Below are positions 24,025 through 32,506 of a DNA stretch of 50,326 nt, piece by piece (within the stretch, counting starts at the first letter, position 1; every line of letters begins with the position of its first letter). Origin of the DNA: Labrys sp. WJW. GTDB taxonomy: Bacteria > Pseudomonadota > Alphaproteobacteria > Rhizobiales > Labraceae. The stretch spans positions 1 through 50,326 of the forward strand of contig NZ_LYXZ01000049.1 in the NCBI RefSeq assembly GCF_001676615.1, given 5' to 3'. The position numbers and the translations under genes are program-made. The notes under the pieces were generated by a model that saw nothing but the letters and a program-made list of their open reading frames with translations, had not been told where the DNA came from and searched no databases.

Positions 24025-24948
24025 CTAGGAGGATGGGCGAGCCTGCGCAAGGTCTCCGAAGATCGGGTTCGCCCGCAGGCGTTCCACGGCAAAGTCGACG
24101 AAGGAGCGTACCTTGGCGGAGGGAGCCCGGCCACCGGCATGCACGATATGGATCGGCACCGGCTCTTCCTCGAACTCGGTCAGCACCGTACAAAGCGTGC
24201 CTTCTTTCAGGGCCGCATCGACCTGATAGGCGAAGACGCGCACCAGCCCCCAGCCCGAGATGGCAGCCGAGATCCCCGATTCGTTGAGATTGCACATCAG
24301 CCGCGGCTGGATGCCGACATGGATCTTCTCGTCGCGGCCGAAGCGCCATTCCAGCCGCGGCCAGGCGCCGATCCTGGCGATGACGCTGTGGCCGGCAAGG
24401 TCGGCCGGATTGCGCGGCTGGCCATGCTCGGCGAGATAGGCGGGCGAGGCGCAGATCACCCGCCGCATGCTGCCGACGCGGATCGCCGTCAGCTCCGAAT
24501 CCGGCAAATGGCTGATGCGGATGGCGACGTCCATGCCCTCCTCGACCAGATTGGTGATGCGGTCGAGAAACAGGGTCTGCGCGCTCACGACCGGATGCCG
24601 GCCGAGATAGTCCATCACCACGGGCAGGATATGGAGCTGGCCGAACATCACGGGCGCGGTGACGATCAGCGTGCCAGTCGGCGTGGTGTAGGAACCGGCG
24701 GCGGCCGCTTCGGCGTCGGCAAGGTCGGCCAGGATGCGCTGGCAGTCATGCAGGTAGCGTTCTCCGGTCTCCGTGAGCTTGAGCGACCGGGTGGTGCGCA
24801 CCAGAAGCTGCGCGCCGATGGCATCTTCGAGAAAAGCGACGGCCCGGGTAACCGCGGGCGGGCTCATGAACAGGCGACGGGCGGCCTCGGCGAAGCCGCC
24901 GCTCTCGGCCACCTTCACGAACACCCGCATGGCCTGCCAGCGATCCAT
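24025..24948 (-). CDS. LysR family transcriptional regulator
   Basis: A 307-residue LysR regulator. The N-terminal winged HTH is MDRWQAMRVFVKVAESGGFA then EAARRLFMSPPAVTRAVAFL, and residues 90-300 form the periplasmic-binding-like effector domain. It is closest in style to the group typified by 'MDRLxxMxxFVxVVExGSF' regulators. It is divergent from a glutathione S-transferase gene, and the 124-base gap holds a TCGATA-N11-TATCGA site, so it probably controls that gene and itself. Confidence 0.93.
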   Translation of the reverse strand: MDRWQAMRVFVKVAESGGFAEAARRLFMSPPAVTRAVAFLEDAIGAQLLVRTTRSLKLTETGERYLHDCQRILADLADAEAAAAGSYTTPTGTLIVTAPVMFGQLHILPVVMDYLGRHPVVSAQTLFLDRITNLVEEGMDVAIRISHLPDSELTAIRVGSMRRVICASPAYLAEHGQPRNPADLAGHSVIARIGAWPRLEWRFGRDEKIHVGIQPRLMCNLNESGISAAISGWGLVRVFAYQVDAALKEGTLCTVLTEFEEEPVPIHIVHAGGRAPSAKVRSFVDFAVERLRANPIFGDLAQARPSS

Positions 24949-24969
24949 GACGCCTCCCTTTTCTGATTG

Positions 24970-25026
24970 TTTCGATATCTGGAATGATGCCTTCCAATCA
25001 ATCGATATTCTCTATCTGTATCGAAA
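24970..25026. promoter_or_regulatory. LysR-type binding region between regulator and GST genes
   Basis: The segment holds TCGATA at 25002-25007 and TATCGA at 25019-25024 separated by 11 bases, an exact T-N11-A inverted repeat, and a third half-site TTTCGATA at 24970-24977. This matches the usual LysR arrangement of a recognition site and an activation site in a divergent promoter. Confidence 0.65.
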
Positions 25027-25072
25027 TGATCAAAATCCTCCGATAGCGCCGGTATCGGCGTGGAGGTCAGCC

Positions 25073-25684
25073 ATGAAACTCTATCATTATCCCTTGTCGG
25101 GCCATTCCCATCGGGCCCACTTGTTTCTGTCGCTGGTGGGCGTGCCGCATGAATTGGTCGGCGTCGACCTGAAGGCCGGCGAGCACAAGACGCCGGATTT
25201 CCTCAAGCTCAATACGCTGGGCCAGGTGCCGGTCCTGGATGATGGCGGCGTGATCGTGCCCGATTCGCTCGCCATCATCGTCTATGTCGCCCGCAAGCTC
25301 GGCCTGGAGAACTGGCTCCCGACCGAGCCGTCCGCTGCGGCCGCCGTGCAACGCTGGTTCTCGGTGGCAGCCGGCCAGCTCCGTATGGGGCCGGCCGCCG
25401 CTCGTTTGATCACGGTCTTCGGGGCCAAATACGATGTCGAGCAGACATTGGTGGCAGCGCACGCCATCCTCAAACTGATCAACGAAGAATTGATCGGACA
25501 CGATTGGATCGTTCTCGACCGCCCGACCGCAGCTGATGTGGCGCTCTACAGCTACATCGCTTCGGCCCCGGAGGGGAATGTCGATCTGACGCCCTATCCG
25601 CAGATCGGCGCCTGGCTGGGCCATGTCGAGGCCCTGCCGGGCTTCGTGCCGTTCCAGAAGACCGCAATCGGCCTGGCCGCCTGA
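25073..25684 (+). CDS. Glutathione S-transferase family protein
   Basis: A 203-residue two-domain GST. The thioredoxin-like N-domain is MKLYHYPLSGHSHRAHLFLS, with TLGQVPVLDDGGVIVPDSLA containing the cis-Pro and the glutathione gamma-Glu-binding Asp-Ser. The helical C-domain starts near residue 85 and includes WIVLDRPTAADVALYSYIAS (N-capping box). It conjugates or reduces substrates with glutathione. The ATG at 25073 follows GGAGG. Controlled probably by the divergent LysR gene; a PPOX-family flavoprotein gene follows after a long inverted repeat. Confidence 0.93.
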   Translation: MKLYHYPLSGHSHRAHLFLSLVGVPHELVGVDLKAGEHKTPDFLKLNTLGQVPVLDDGGVIVPDSLAIIVYVARKLGLENWLPTEPSAAAAVQRWFSVAAGQLRMGPAAARLITVFGAKYDVEQTLVAAHAILKLINEELIGHDWIVLDRPTAADVALYSYIASAPEGNVDLTPYPQIGAWLGHVEALPGFVPFQKTAIGLAA

Positions 25685-25689
25685 TTCTT

Positions 25690-25775
25690 TCCTGGGACCG
25701 CCAGCATCCTGCTGGCTCTTCTTTCTTCGGAGCATGGTGTGTCCAAGAGCCAGCAGGATGCTGGCGGTCCCAGGA
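25690..25775. repeat. Perfect 31-base inverted repeat, family B
   Basis: Arms 25690-25720 and 25745-25775 are perfect reverse complements around a 24-base spacer. Outer sequence is TCCTGGGACCG, the core is the hairpin CCAGCA-TCC-TGCTGG, and the inner end is CTCTT/AAGAG. The element at 33266-33352 has the same outer and inner ends but a different core. Confidence 0.9.
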
Positions 25776-25822
25776 GTGTCTCGGCGGGGCCGCGTTTCAT
25801 CGTTTCTGGAAAGGCAAATGTC

Positions 25823-26830
25823 ATGGATGGCAATGTCGATGTTGCCACGGATTCGCCGTGGCATGAGGGCGAGCTAGCCCTGCAGCGCCGGGCCGGTGCT
25901 GCCGAGCGCATGGATATGGTCGGGCGGCGCGTGCTGCGCGACCATCTGATCGAGCAGCATCGCGAATTCTACCCGCTGCTTCCCTTCATCGTCGTCGGAG
26001 CCGCCGATCGTGCCGGCGAGATCTGGGCGACGATCCTGGCCGGCCGGCCGGGATTCCTCCATTCGCCCGAGCCCCACACGCTGCATGTGGAGGCTGCGGC
26101 TGCTCCCGATGACCCCGCGGCCTCTGGCCTGGGGAATGGTGCCGCGATCGGCCTGCTCGGTATCGAGCTGCATACCAGGCGGCGCAACCGGCTCAACGGC
26201 ACGGTGCTGCGCACCGGCCCCGATGCCTTCGACATCGAGGTCGGCGAGAGCTTCGGCAATTGCCCGCGCTATATCCGCTTGCGCGACTTCAGCTTCACGC
26301 GCGATCCGGCCGCGGTTTCCACGCTGCCGGCCCAGCACTTCGATCGCGTCGAAGGTTCCGCGGCGGCCCTGATCGCCGGTGCCGAGACGCTCTTCATCGC
26401 GTCTTCGGTGGTGGGCGCGGACGGGCACCGGCAGGTTGACGTCTCCCATCGCGGCGGCAGGCCGGGCTTCGTGGCGATGCAGGATGACGGCAGCCTGCTG
26501 ATGCCGGATTTTGCCGGCAACCTCTTTTTCAACACGCTGGGCAACATCCTGGTCGATCCGCGCTGTGGCTTCACCTTCGTCGATTTCAAGAGGGGGGACC
26601 TGCTCCAGCTTTCGGGGGACGGTGAGGTGATCCTGGAGGGGCCGGAGATCGCCGCCTTCGAAGGTGCCGAGCAGTTGCTGCGGTTTCGGCCGAAGCAGAT
26701 CGTATGGCGGCCGGGCGCCCTGCCGCTGCGCTGGCATTCACCCGAAGGCGGTGCCTCGCCGCATTCGCTCGCGACGGGGAACTGGGACGAGGCGCGCGCC
26801 GTGCTGAAAACGGTCTTCAGGCAACCTTGA
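25823..26830 (+). CDS. Pyridoxamine 5'-phosphate oxidase-related (PPOX) FMN-binding protein
   Basis: A 335-residue protein, longer than simple PPOX proteins. The split-barrel FMN domain is in the C-terminal half: AETLFIASSVVGADGHRQVD then SHRGGRPGFVAMQDDGSLLM, PDFAGNLFFNTLGNILVDPR and GDLLQLSGDGEVI. The N-terminal half has a shorter barrel-like repeat (AAIGLLGIELHTRRRNRLNG). It probably reduces or oxidises a small molecule with FMN. The start MDGNVDVATDSPWHEGE is preceded by GGAAAGG; the frame is open into the repeat upstream. Its 3' end overlaps the convergent YeiH gene by 14 bases. Confidence 0.88.
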   Translation: MDGNVDVATDSPWHEGELALQRRAGAAERMDMVGRRVLRDHLIEQHREFYPLLPFIVVGAADRAGEIWATILAGRPGFLHSPEPHTLHVEAAAAPDDPAASGLGNGAAIGLLGIELHTRRRNRLNGTVLRTGPDAFDIEVGESFGNCPRYIRLRDFSFTRDPAAVSTLPAQHFDRVEGSAAALIAGAETLFIASSVVGADGHRQVDVSHRGGRPGFVAMQDDGSLLMPDFAGNLFFNTLGNILVDPRCGFTFVDFKRGDLLQLSGDGEVILEGPEIAAFEGAEQLLRFRPKQIVWRPGALPLRWHSPEGGASPHSLATGNWDEARAVLKTVFRQP

Positions 26831-27884
26831 GCAGGACGATCAGCGCGTAGCTGATCACGCCGAGGGCGAGCAGGGACAGAATCACCGTCGAGGTCACGCG
26901 CGGTCCGGCCTTGGCGACGGCGCGGATGTCGACCGTGAGGCCGAGCGCGGCCATCGAGACGATGGTGAGCGTGTTGGCCGCCGAGGCGATCGGCTGCAGC
27001 GAGGCCTGCGGCAGGAGGCCGAAGGAGCGCAAAGCCATCATCGCCAGGAAGCCGATGATGAACCAGGGTACGATCTGGCTGAGGCGGGGGCGCGCCTGGG
27101 CGGGCATGCCCGCTGCCGAGGCATCCGCCTTGCGCCTGATATCGCTGACGAGGGCCAGAATCACGATGACCGGGCCGAGCATCAGCACCCGGGCGAGCTT
27201 GACCAGGGTGCCGATCTGCACGCTGAGGGCGGCGACGGGCGCGGTGGCGGCGAGAACCTGCGGCACGGCATAGACGGTCAGTCCGGCGAAGACGCCATAT
27301 TGGCCTGGGGTGAGGTCGAGGGCCGGCACCAGCAGCGGCAGGCCGATCACGGCAACCACGCCGAGCACGGCGGTGAAGGCGATCGAAGCGGCGACGTCCT
27401 TGCCGTTGGCGCCGATCACCGGCGCCGTCGCCGCGATGGCGGAGTTGCCGCAGATCGAATTGCCGCAGGCGACCAGCAGGGCCATGTTGTGCGGCAGGCC
27501 GAAGGCGCGGCCGATGCCGAAGCTCAGCATGATCGACACCATCACCACGCCGGCAATGCCCGCCATCAGGCCGAGCCCGGCATCGGCGATGGCAGCAGCG
27601 CTGACCGAGGCGCCGAGCAGGACGACGGCGACCTCGAGCAGGGTCTTGGCGCCGAAGGTGATGCCGCGATCGAAGCGGGCATGCGGCTGGGCGAAGGTGC
27701 GGATCAGGGCGCCGATCAGGATGGCGAGGACGAGAGCCTCCAGCCAGGCCTTGCCGAACAATGTGGTCTCGATGAGCTCGGCGGCCATGGCGAGGGCGGT
27801 GACGATGATGCACAGGCCTGCACCGGGAAGAATCCCGCGAAGTCCCGTCATGTCGCTCAACCGGCTGCCGAGTTTGCTGCTCAT
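26817..27884 (-). CDS. YeiH family putative sulfate/sulfite exporter
   Basis: A 355-residue polytopic membrane protein with about ten helices. Family hallmarks are the CGNSICGNSAIAATAPVIGA motif at about residues 132-151, a preceding VVLLGASVSAAAI, and later GLTVYAVPQVLAATAPV. YeiH proteins (UPF0324) are linked to export of sulfur oxyanions, including sulfite. The start at 27884 has GGTGG upstream. It is divergent from a LysR gene, and a perfect 23-bp palindrome lies between them, matching the yeiE-yeiH arrangement known from enterobacteria. Confidence 0.92.
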   Translation of the reverse strand: MSSKLGSRLSDMTGLRGILPGAGLCIIVTALAMAAELIETTLFGKAWLEALVLAILIGALIRTFAQPHARFDRGITFGAKTLLEVAVVLLGASVSAAAIADAGLGLMAGIAGVVMVSIMLSFGIGRAFGLPHNMALLVACGNSICGNSAIAATAPVIGANGKDVAASIAFTAVLGVVAVIGLPLLVPALDLTPGQYGVFAGLTVYAVPQVLAATAPVAALSVQIGTLVKLARVLMLGPVIVILALVSDIRRKADASAAGMPAQARPRLSQIVPWFIIGFLAMMALRSFGLLPQASLQPIASAANTLTIVSMAALGLTVDIRAVAKAGPRVTSTVILSLLALGVISYALIVLLKVA

Positions 27885-27955
27885 GATCCACCTGCAATTC
27901 ACAGGTTTCTTCTGCCTTATTGGCTCTGTTCAATCCATTTCAAAATAGTGTAGAG

Positions 27956-27978
27956 ATCATTCGATTAAATCGAATGAT
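27956..27978. promoter_or_regulatory. Perfect 23-bp palindrome, probable LysR operator
   Basis: Arms ATCATTCGATT and AATCGAATGAT around a central A are fully complementary (11 of 11 pairs). It lies 72-94 bases before the YeiH start and about 170 bases before the LysR start, and includes a T-N11-A pattern. Likely bound by the divergent LysR protein. Confidence 0.7.
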
Positions 27979-28018
27979 TGGTTTGAGGAGGTCAAATGGC
28001 CGCTGACGGCTCGGATTT

Positions 28019-28080
28019 GTCATGCCCGGGCTTGACCCGGGCATCCAGGCTAGATCACCGGGTCAAGCCCGGTGATGACA
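28019..28080. repeat. Inverted repeat, family D
   Basis: Left arm GTCATGCCCGGGCTTGACCC (then GGGCATCC), right arm TCACCGGGTCAAGCCCGGTG (then ATGACA). It is the shortest of the three family D copies and lies just before the LysR gene. Confidence 0.85.
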
Positions 28081-28147
28081 AGCGAAGCGTTTCCTTGTTT
28101 CCTGTTCACCATCTTTGCGGATCGCAAACGCAGCGAACGATCGCGAG

Positions 28148-29035
28148 ATGACCCTGGAACAATTGCGGATTTTCGTGGCCGTGGCCGAGCGCGAGCACCT
28201 GACGCAGGCGGCGGGCGAACTTCACCTCACGCCCTCTGCCGTGAGCTCCGCCATCCGCGTGCTGGAGGATCGTTATGGCGCGGCTTTGTTCCATCGCGTC
28301 GGCCGCCGCATCGAGATGACGCCGGGCGGGCGGGAATTCCTGCCGACGGCGCGGGCGACGCTCGCTTCGGCCAAGGCGGCGGAACTGGCTCTGTCCGAAC
28401 TCGGCAGCGGGGCGCGGGGCTCGCTGGTGGTGCATGCCAGCCAGACCATTGCGAGCTATTGGGTAGCGCCCTTCCTGGCGCGCTATCACGACGTCCATCC
28501 ACATGTCGATCTCAGGCTGGAGATCGGCAATACCCTCAGCGTCACCCAGGCCGTGCTGGAGGGGGCGGCCGAGATCGGCTTCATCGAGGGCGCCATCGAC
28601 GAGCCGGCCCTGTCGGTGCAGACGGTGGCGCATGACCGCCTGATCGTGGTGGTGGCGCCGGGCCATCCCTGGGCCGACGGGCGCACGGTGCGGCCCTATG
28701 ACATCGCCACTGCGCGCTGGATCATGCGTGAGGAAGGGTCGGGCACCCGCTCCGTCTTCGAGGAGGCGTTGCGGGGGCGGGACGTCGATCCGGCCGCCCT
28801 CGAGATCGCCCTGGTGCTGCCGTCCAACGAGGCCGTGCGTTCGGCGGTGCGCTCGGGGCCTTTTGCGACCGTGATGTCGGAATTGGTGGCGGCGCCCGAT
28901 TTGCAGGCGGGGCGGCTGGTGCGAATCGCCTTCGACATGCCGCCCCGCGCCTTCCGCATGCTGCGCCACCGCGAGCGTTACCGCACCAAGGCCTCTCAGA
29001 TGCTGGAGATGGTGATCACCCAGACCGGCGGGTGA
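28148..29035 (+). CDS. LysR family transcriptional regulator (YeiE/CysB-like context)
   Basis: A 295-residue LysR regulator. HTH region: MTLEQLRIFVAVAEREHLTQ then AAGELHLTPSAVSSAIRVLE. The effector domain contains PHVDLRLEIGNTLSVTQAVL and the closing HRERYRTKASQMLEMV. Position divergent from yeiH strongly suggests it is the yeiE-type regulator of that exporter. The ATG at 28148 matches the family N-terminus; a TTG at 28115 would add 11 residues without similarity. Confidence 0.92.
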   Translation: MTLEQLRIFVAVAEREHLTQAAGELHLTPSAVSSAIRVLEDRYGAALFHRVGRRIEMTPGGREFLPTARATLASAKAAELALSELGSGARGSLVVHASQTIASYWVAPFLARYHDVHPHVDLRLEIGNTLSVTQAVLEGAAEIGFIEGAIDEPALSVQTVAHDRLIVVVAPGHPWADGRTVRPYDIATARWIMREEGSGTRSVFEEALRGRDVDPAALEIALVLPSNEAVRSAVRSGPFATVMSELVAAPDLQAGRLVRIAFDMPPRAFRMLRHRERYRTKASQMLEMVITQTGG

Positions 29036-29044
29036 GATCGTCTC

Positions 29045-29992
29045 TCAGCCGCCGCTGGTCGCGGGGAGCCGGGTCAGCCAATAGCCGCCGGCGAGGATGG
29101 TGAGGCAGCCGAGCCCGGCCTTGAGGTCGGGAACCTCGCCGAAGGCGAGGAGGCCGAGCAGGGCGGCGAACACGATCCAGCTATAGCCGATCGGCCCGGC
29201 CACGGCGATGTCCGCGAGCCGATAGCCCCTGATATTGCAATATTGGGCGAGGATCGCCACTGGCCCGAGCATCAGGCAGGCCAGGATCGGGCCGGGACCG
29301 ACGCTCTTCCAGCTCAGCCAGGCCGGCACCAGCATCAGGAGGAAGCTGAACAGGTTGACATGGGCCAGCATGGAAAGCGGCGTGTCGCCCTTGGTCAGCC
29401 GTTTCACATAGATGATCTCGAATGCCATCAGCACGGCGCCGAGCAGCGCCATCGCCGCGGGGATGGTGACGTCGCCGAACGGCGTGGTGGCCGAGTGCTG
29501 GCCGATCACCACCGCGAGCGCCCCGAGGCCGCAGGTGAGGCCGGCCAGCCAATGGCGCCAGCCCACGGTCTCACCCAGCATGACCACGGCAAGCGCCACC
29601 ACGAAGATGCCTTCGAGCAGGCCGATGGCGCTGGCGGCGGCAACCGGCATGTGGGCGGCGGCATAGATGGCCGACAGGCCGCCGAAACAGCCGAAGCAGG
29701 CGCGCAGGAAATGCTGGCCCGGCCGCGGACTGCGCAGGCTAACGAGCGAATGTCCGCCAGCCTTGGCCACGACGAGCAGGGTGACGAAGCCGCTGGCATA
29801 GCGCAGCAGCAGGATCTGAGGGATCGCGAGCAAGGGGCCGGCAAAACGGCCCGAGGCGAAGATCAGGGTAAACAAAGCGGTGCCGATCAGGAGCCAGAGG
29901 GCACCCCTGGCGTTGGCACTCATGCCGGGCGCCCCGGCCAGCGGCGTTGATTTTGCTGCAATCGTCATGCTTGATGAGGTCACAGATTTCAT
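29045..29992 (-). CDS. DMT superfamily transporter (EamA)
   Basis: A 315-residue (shorter if a later start is used) membrane protein with ten helices in two EamA repeats. Typical stretches: ALWLLIGTALFTLIFASGRF, FLRACFGCFGGLSAIYAAAH, SAIGLLEGIFVVALAVVMLG and GYSWIVFAALLGLLAFGEVP. It probably exports a metabolite or amino acid. Possible starts are 29992 (MKSVTSSS), 29968 (MTIAAKS) and 29923 (MSANARG); none has a strong ribosome binding site. It lies 45 bases from a divergent LysR gene that probably regulates it. Confidence 0.86.
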   Translation of the reverse strand: MKSVTSSSMTIAAKSTPLAGAPGMSANARGALWLLIGTALFTLIFASGRFAGPLLAIPQILLLRYASGFVTLLVVAKAGGHSLVSLRSPRPGQHFLRACFGCFGGLSAIYAAAHMPVAAASAIGLLEGIFVVALAVVMLGETVGWRHWLAGLTCGLGALAVVIGQHSATTPFGDVTIPAAMALLGAVLMAFEIIYVKRLTKGDTPLSMLAHVNLFSFLLMLVPAWLSWKSVGPGPILACLMLGPVAILAQYCNIRGYRLADIAVAGPIGYSWIVFAALLGLLAFGEVPDLKAGLGCLTILAGGYWLTRLPATSGG

Positions 29993-30037
29993 CCCTGCAA
30001 ACAAACGCGTTCTTTGATTGCTGCATGAGGAAAATCG

Positions 30038-30922
30038 ATGCAGGCGCCTCGTCGTCTTCCATCCCTCAACGCCGTGCGCGTCTTCGAAGCGGCGGCTCGC
30101 CTCGGCAGCCTGAAGGCGGCGGGCGAGGAACTGGGCGTGACGGCCAGCGCCGTCAGCCACCAGGTGCGCCATCTGGAGGAAGGGCTCGGCGTGCGCCTGT
30201 TCGCCCGCTCCAACAATGCCATCGAGCTGACGGCGGAGGGCGCCCGTTTTGCGGCAGCGACCGCACCGGCGCTCGACATCATCGCCTCGGCAGCCTCGGC
30301 GCTGCAGCGCGACGCCAACGAGGTTCTCGTGCGCGCCTCGGTGTCGCTGGCCTTGCGCTGGCTGATTCCGCGCCTCGGACGCTTCCGCCAGGCTCATCCT
30401 TCCATCCGTGTCCGCCTGGAGACACCGGTCTCGGCCATGGCTGATCATGACGATATCGATCTCGTCATCGGCTATTCGCGCGCGGAAAATCCCGTCCAGG
30501 GAGGAGCAGTGCTGTTCGACGATGTCTGCGTCGTGGTGGCCGCACCCGATGTGGCCGCCCGCTATCGCGATGCCGGTGCCGCCGAACTGGCTGCTTCGGG
30601 AGCCCTGATCTCGGCGACGCAGGACGACTGGGACTGGCGCCGCTGGGCAGAGGTCAATGGCGTCGAATGGCGCGAGGTGCGCATGGCCAATCGCTTCGAG
30701 ATCGACGATGCGGCTTGGGAAGCGGCGAGCGCGGGCCTCGGCATGACGCTGGCCTCGCCGCGTCTGATCGAGCGGGAACTACGCAACGGTCTGCTTGCCG
30801 TCGTCGGCCTGCAGGAAGGGTTGCTGCTCGGCAATTACTGGGTGCGCGCCCGCCCGCCCATCCGCCGGGGCGCGGAACTCTTCCTGGCCTGGCTGCTGGA
30901 GACCGCGGCCGAGGCCGCCTGA
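30038..30922 (+). CDS. LysR family transcriptional regulator (GcvA-like)
   Basis: A 294-residue LysR regulator of the GcvA subgroup, recognised by RRLPSLNAVRVFEAAARLGS at the N-terminus and then LKAAGEELGVTASAVSHQVR. The effector domain is residues about 95-290, including ALRWLIPRLGRFRQAHPSIR and WEAASAGLGMTLASPRLIE. It is divergent from the DMT transporter gene with a gap of only 45 bases, so both promoters overlap. A cupin gene follows 112 bases downstream. Confidence 0.93.
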   Translation: MQAPRRLPSLNAVRVFEAAARLGSLKAAGEELGVTASAVSHQVRHLEEGLGVRLFARSNNAIELTAEGARFAAATAPALDIIASAASALQRDANEVLVRASVSLALRWLIPRLGRFRQAHPSIRVRLETPVSAMADHDDIDLVIGYSRAENPVQGGAVLFDDVCVVVAAPDVAARYRDAGAAELAASGALISATQDDWDWRRWAEVNGVEWREVRMANRFEIDDAAWEAASAGLGMTLASPRLIERELRNGLLAVVGLQEGLLLGNYWVRARPPIRRGAELFLAWLLETAAEAA

Positions 30923-31034
30923 GAAGCTGCGCCGGAAGGCAAAGTCCGCCCTTGTCGGGGAGGGGATTGGAGCGCAAGCTCATAGGGAACGACCGCTCAT
31001 CTCTGTCTCGGAACTGTCGACCGGGGACTGCATC

Positions 31035-31460
31035 ATGCCGGAAATCATCAGCATCAAGGGCCTGGAACTTCGCTTCCTGCACAGCAAGGCGGACACGTGG
31101 GGCAGCCTCGATATGTTCGAGATGGTCGTTCAACCACACGCCCGCATGCCGGTCGCGCACTATCACGAAAGCTGGGATGAAACGGTCTATGGCCTCGAAG
31201 GCGAGATGACCTTCCGAATCGGAGACGGCGAAGTTGGATTGAGTGTGGGAGAGACGCTCTTCATCCCGCGCGGCACTGTCCATGCCTTCCGCAATGACGG
31301 GCCGGTGCCGGCGACCTGCCTCGTCGTGCTGACGCCCGGCGTGCTCGGCATCGACTACTTTCGCGAAGTGGCGGCACTGCTGGCGTCCGACACGCCCGAT
31401 CTTGCCCAGATGGGCGCGATCATGCGGCGATACGGGCTGGTGCCTGCTCCCCTGAACTGA
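31035..31460 (+). CDS. Cupin domain protein
   Basis: A 141-residue single-domain cupin. Motif 1 is VAHYHESWDETVYGLEGEMT (His, His, Glu metal ligands) and motif 2 is GETLFIPRGTVHAFRNDGPV (His). It may be an enzyme or a ligand-binding protein; nothing points to a substrate. The ATG at 31035 follows a GGGGAC run. Convergent with the next LysR gene, only 6 bases apart. Confidence 0.88.
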   Translation: MPEIISIKGLELRFLHSKADTWGSLDMFEMVVQPHARMPVAHYHESWDETVYGLEGEMTFRIGDGEVGLSVGETLFIPRGTVHAFRNDGPVPATCLVVLTPGVLGIDYFREVAALLASDTPDLAQMGAIMRRYGLVPAPLN

Positions 31461-31466
31461 AGCACG

Positions 31467-32336
31467 CTACTTGCCGATCGGCAGCAGTTCCAGGAAGGCC
31501 TGGCCGGCGGGACTGATGTCCTGCTTGCGAACGGAGGCATGCAGGTCGCGGCGCAGCGGCGGCGTCAGCCGGCGGACTGCGAGGCCGCTGGTGTCGTCCG
31601 GCAAGGTGAGGTCGGGCATGACGGTGAGGCCGATGCCCTCGCGCACCATGCCGAAGATGGTGGCATTGTCACGCACCAGGAACAGGATGTTCGGCTTGCT
31701 ACGGGCTGCCGCCAGCGCGTCGTCGAGCTGGCGGTTGCCGCCTCCGCCCGAAAAGATGGCGCGCTCGCCATCGATCGCCTCCAGGCCGATCGAGGCGTTC
31801 TTGGCCAGGGGGTGGCCGCCGGGCAGAATCAACACGAAATCGTCGTTGGCGACGATGGTATTGTCGAGTTCGGGATGCGGTTCTCCGCTGATGCCGATAT
31901 CGACGGCGTCGGCAAGCACCCAATCGTTCACTTCCTCGTCGGTGCCCAGATGCAGGGTGATGCCGGCTTGCGGATAGAGCGCCCGGAACGGCTTGAGCCA
32001 GCCCGGCAGCAGTTTGGCTGCCGCGCTCTGCACCGAGCCAATGCGCAGCGTCGTACCGGAAAGCTTGTCGCTGGCCTTGGTGACGGCGGCCAGGCGCTGG
32101 GCGCCCGCCAGCAGGGCCTGCGCCTCGACCAGGGCGGCTTCGCCGAGATCGGTGAGCTTCACGCCGACGCGCGTGCGGGTCAGCAGCTTGGCGCCGAGGG
32201 CATCCTCCAGCCCGGCGATCGCCTGGCTCACGGCCGATTGGGTGAGGTGGATGCGCTGGGCGGCGGCGGTGAAACCGCCGGTTTCGGCCGCGGCGACGAA
32301 ACAGCGCAACTGGGTGAAGGTGATATTAGGATGCAT
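31467..32336 (-). CDS. LysR family transcriptional regulator
   Basis: A 289-residue LysR regulator: MHPNITFTQLRCFVAAAETG then GFTAAAQRIHLTQSAVSQAI as the HTH, with an effector domain from about residue 88 (GTTLRIGSVQSAAAKLLPGW, DFVLILPGGHPLAKN). It lies head to head with mtgA, an unlikely target, and tail to tail with the cupin gene. A 9-base inverted repeat spans its start codon. Confidence 0.92.
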   Translation of the reverse strand: MHPNITFTQLRCFVAAAETGGFTAAAQRIHLTQSAVSQAIAGLEDALGAKLLTRTRVGVKLTDLGEAALVEAQALLAGAQRLAAVTKASDKLSGTTLRIGSVQSAAAKLLPGWLKPFRALYPQAGITLHLGTDEEVNDWVLADAVDIGISGEPHPELDNTIVANDDFVLILPGGHPLAKNASIGLEAIDGERAIFSGGGGNRQLDDALAAARSKPNILFLVRDNATIFGMVREGIGLTVMPDLTLPDDTSGLAVRRLTPPLRRDLHASVRKQDISPAGQAFLELLPIGK

Positions 32337-32372
32337 GATCGATGAAGCCTGGCGAAGCAGTTCTCCTAATAT
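32323..32372. promoter_or_regulatory. Inverted repeat spanning the LysR start
   Basis: ATATTAGGA at 32323-32331 and TCCTAATAT at 32364-32372 are exact reverse complements with 32 bases between them. One arm is within the first codons of the LysR gene at 31467-32336 and the other is upstream. This could be an autoregulatory site; unproven. Confidence 0.4.
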
Positions 32373-32506
32373 GAGGGGTGCCAGCCTTCTTGCCTAGCGC
32401 GGGCGCCGGCCGCGGGCGCCGCTGTCGCCTCTTTCTTACGAGCCGGATGCGCGGGCTGGCGCTTTGCGCTATGACGAGGCGTGAAACGAGGGATCGGGCA
32501 GGGGTG

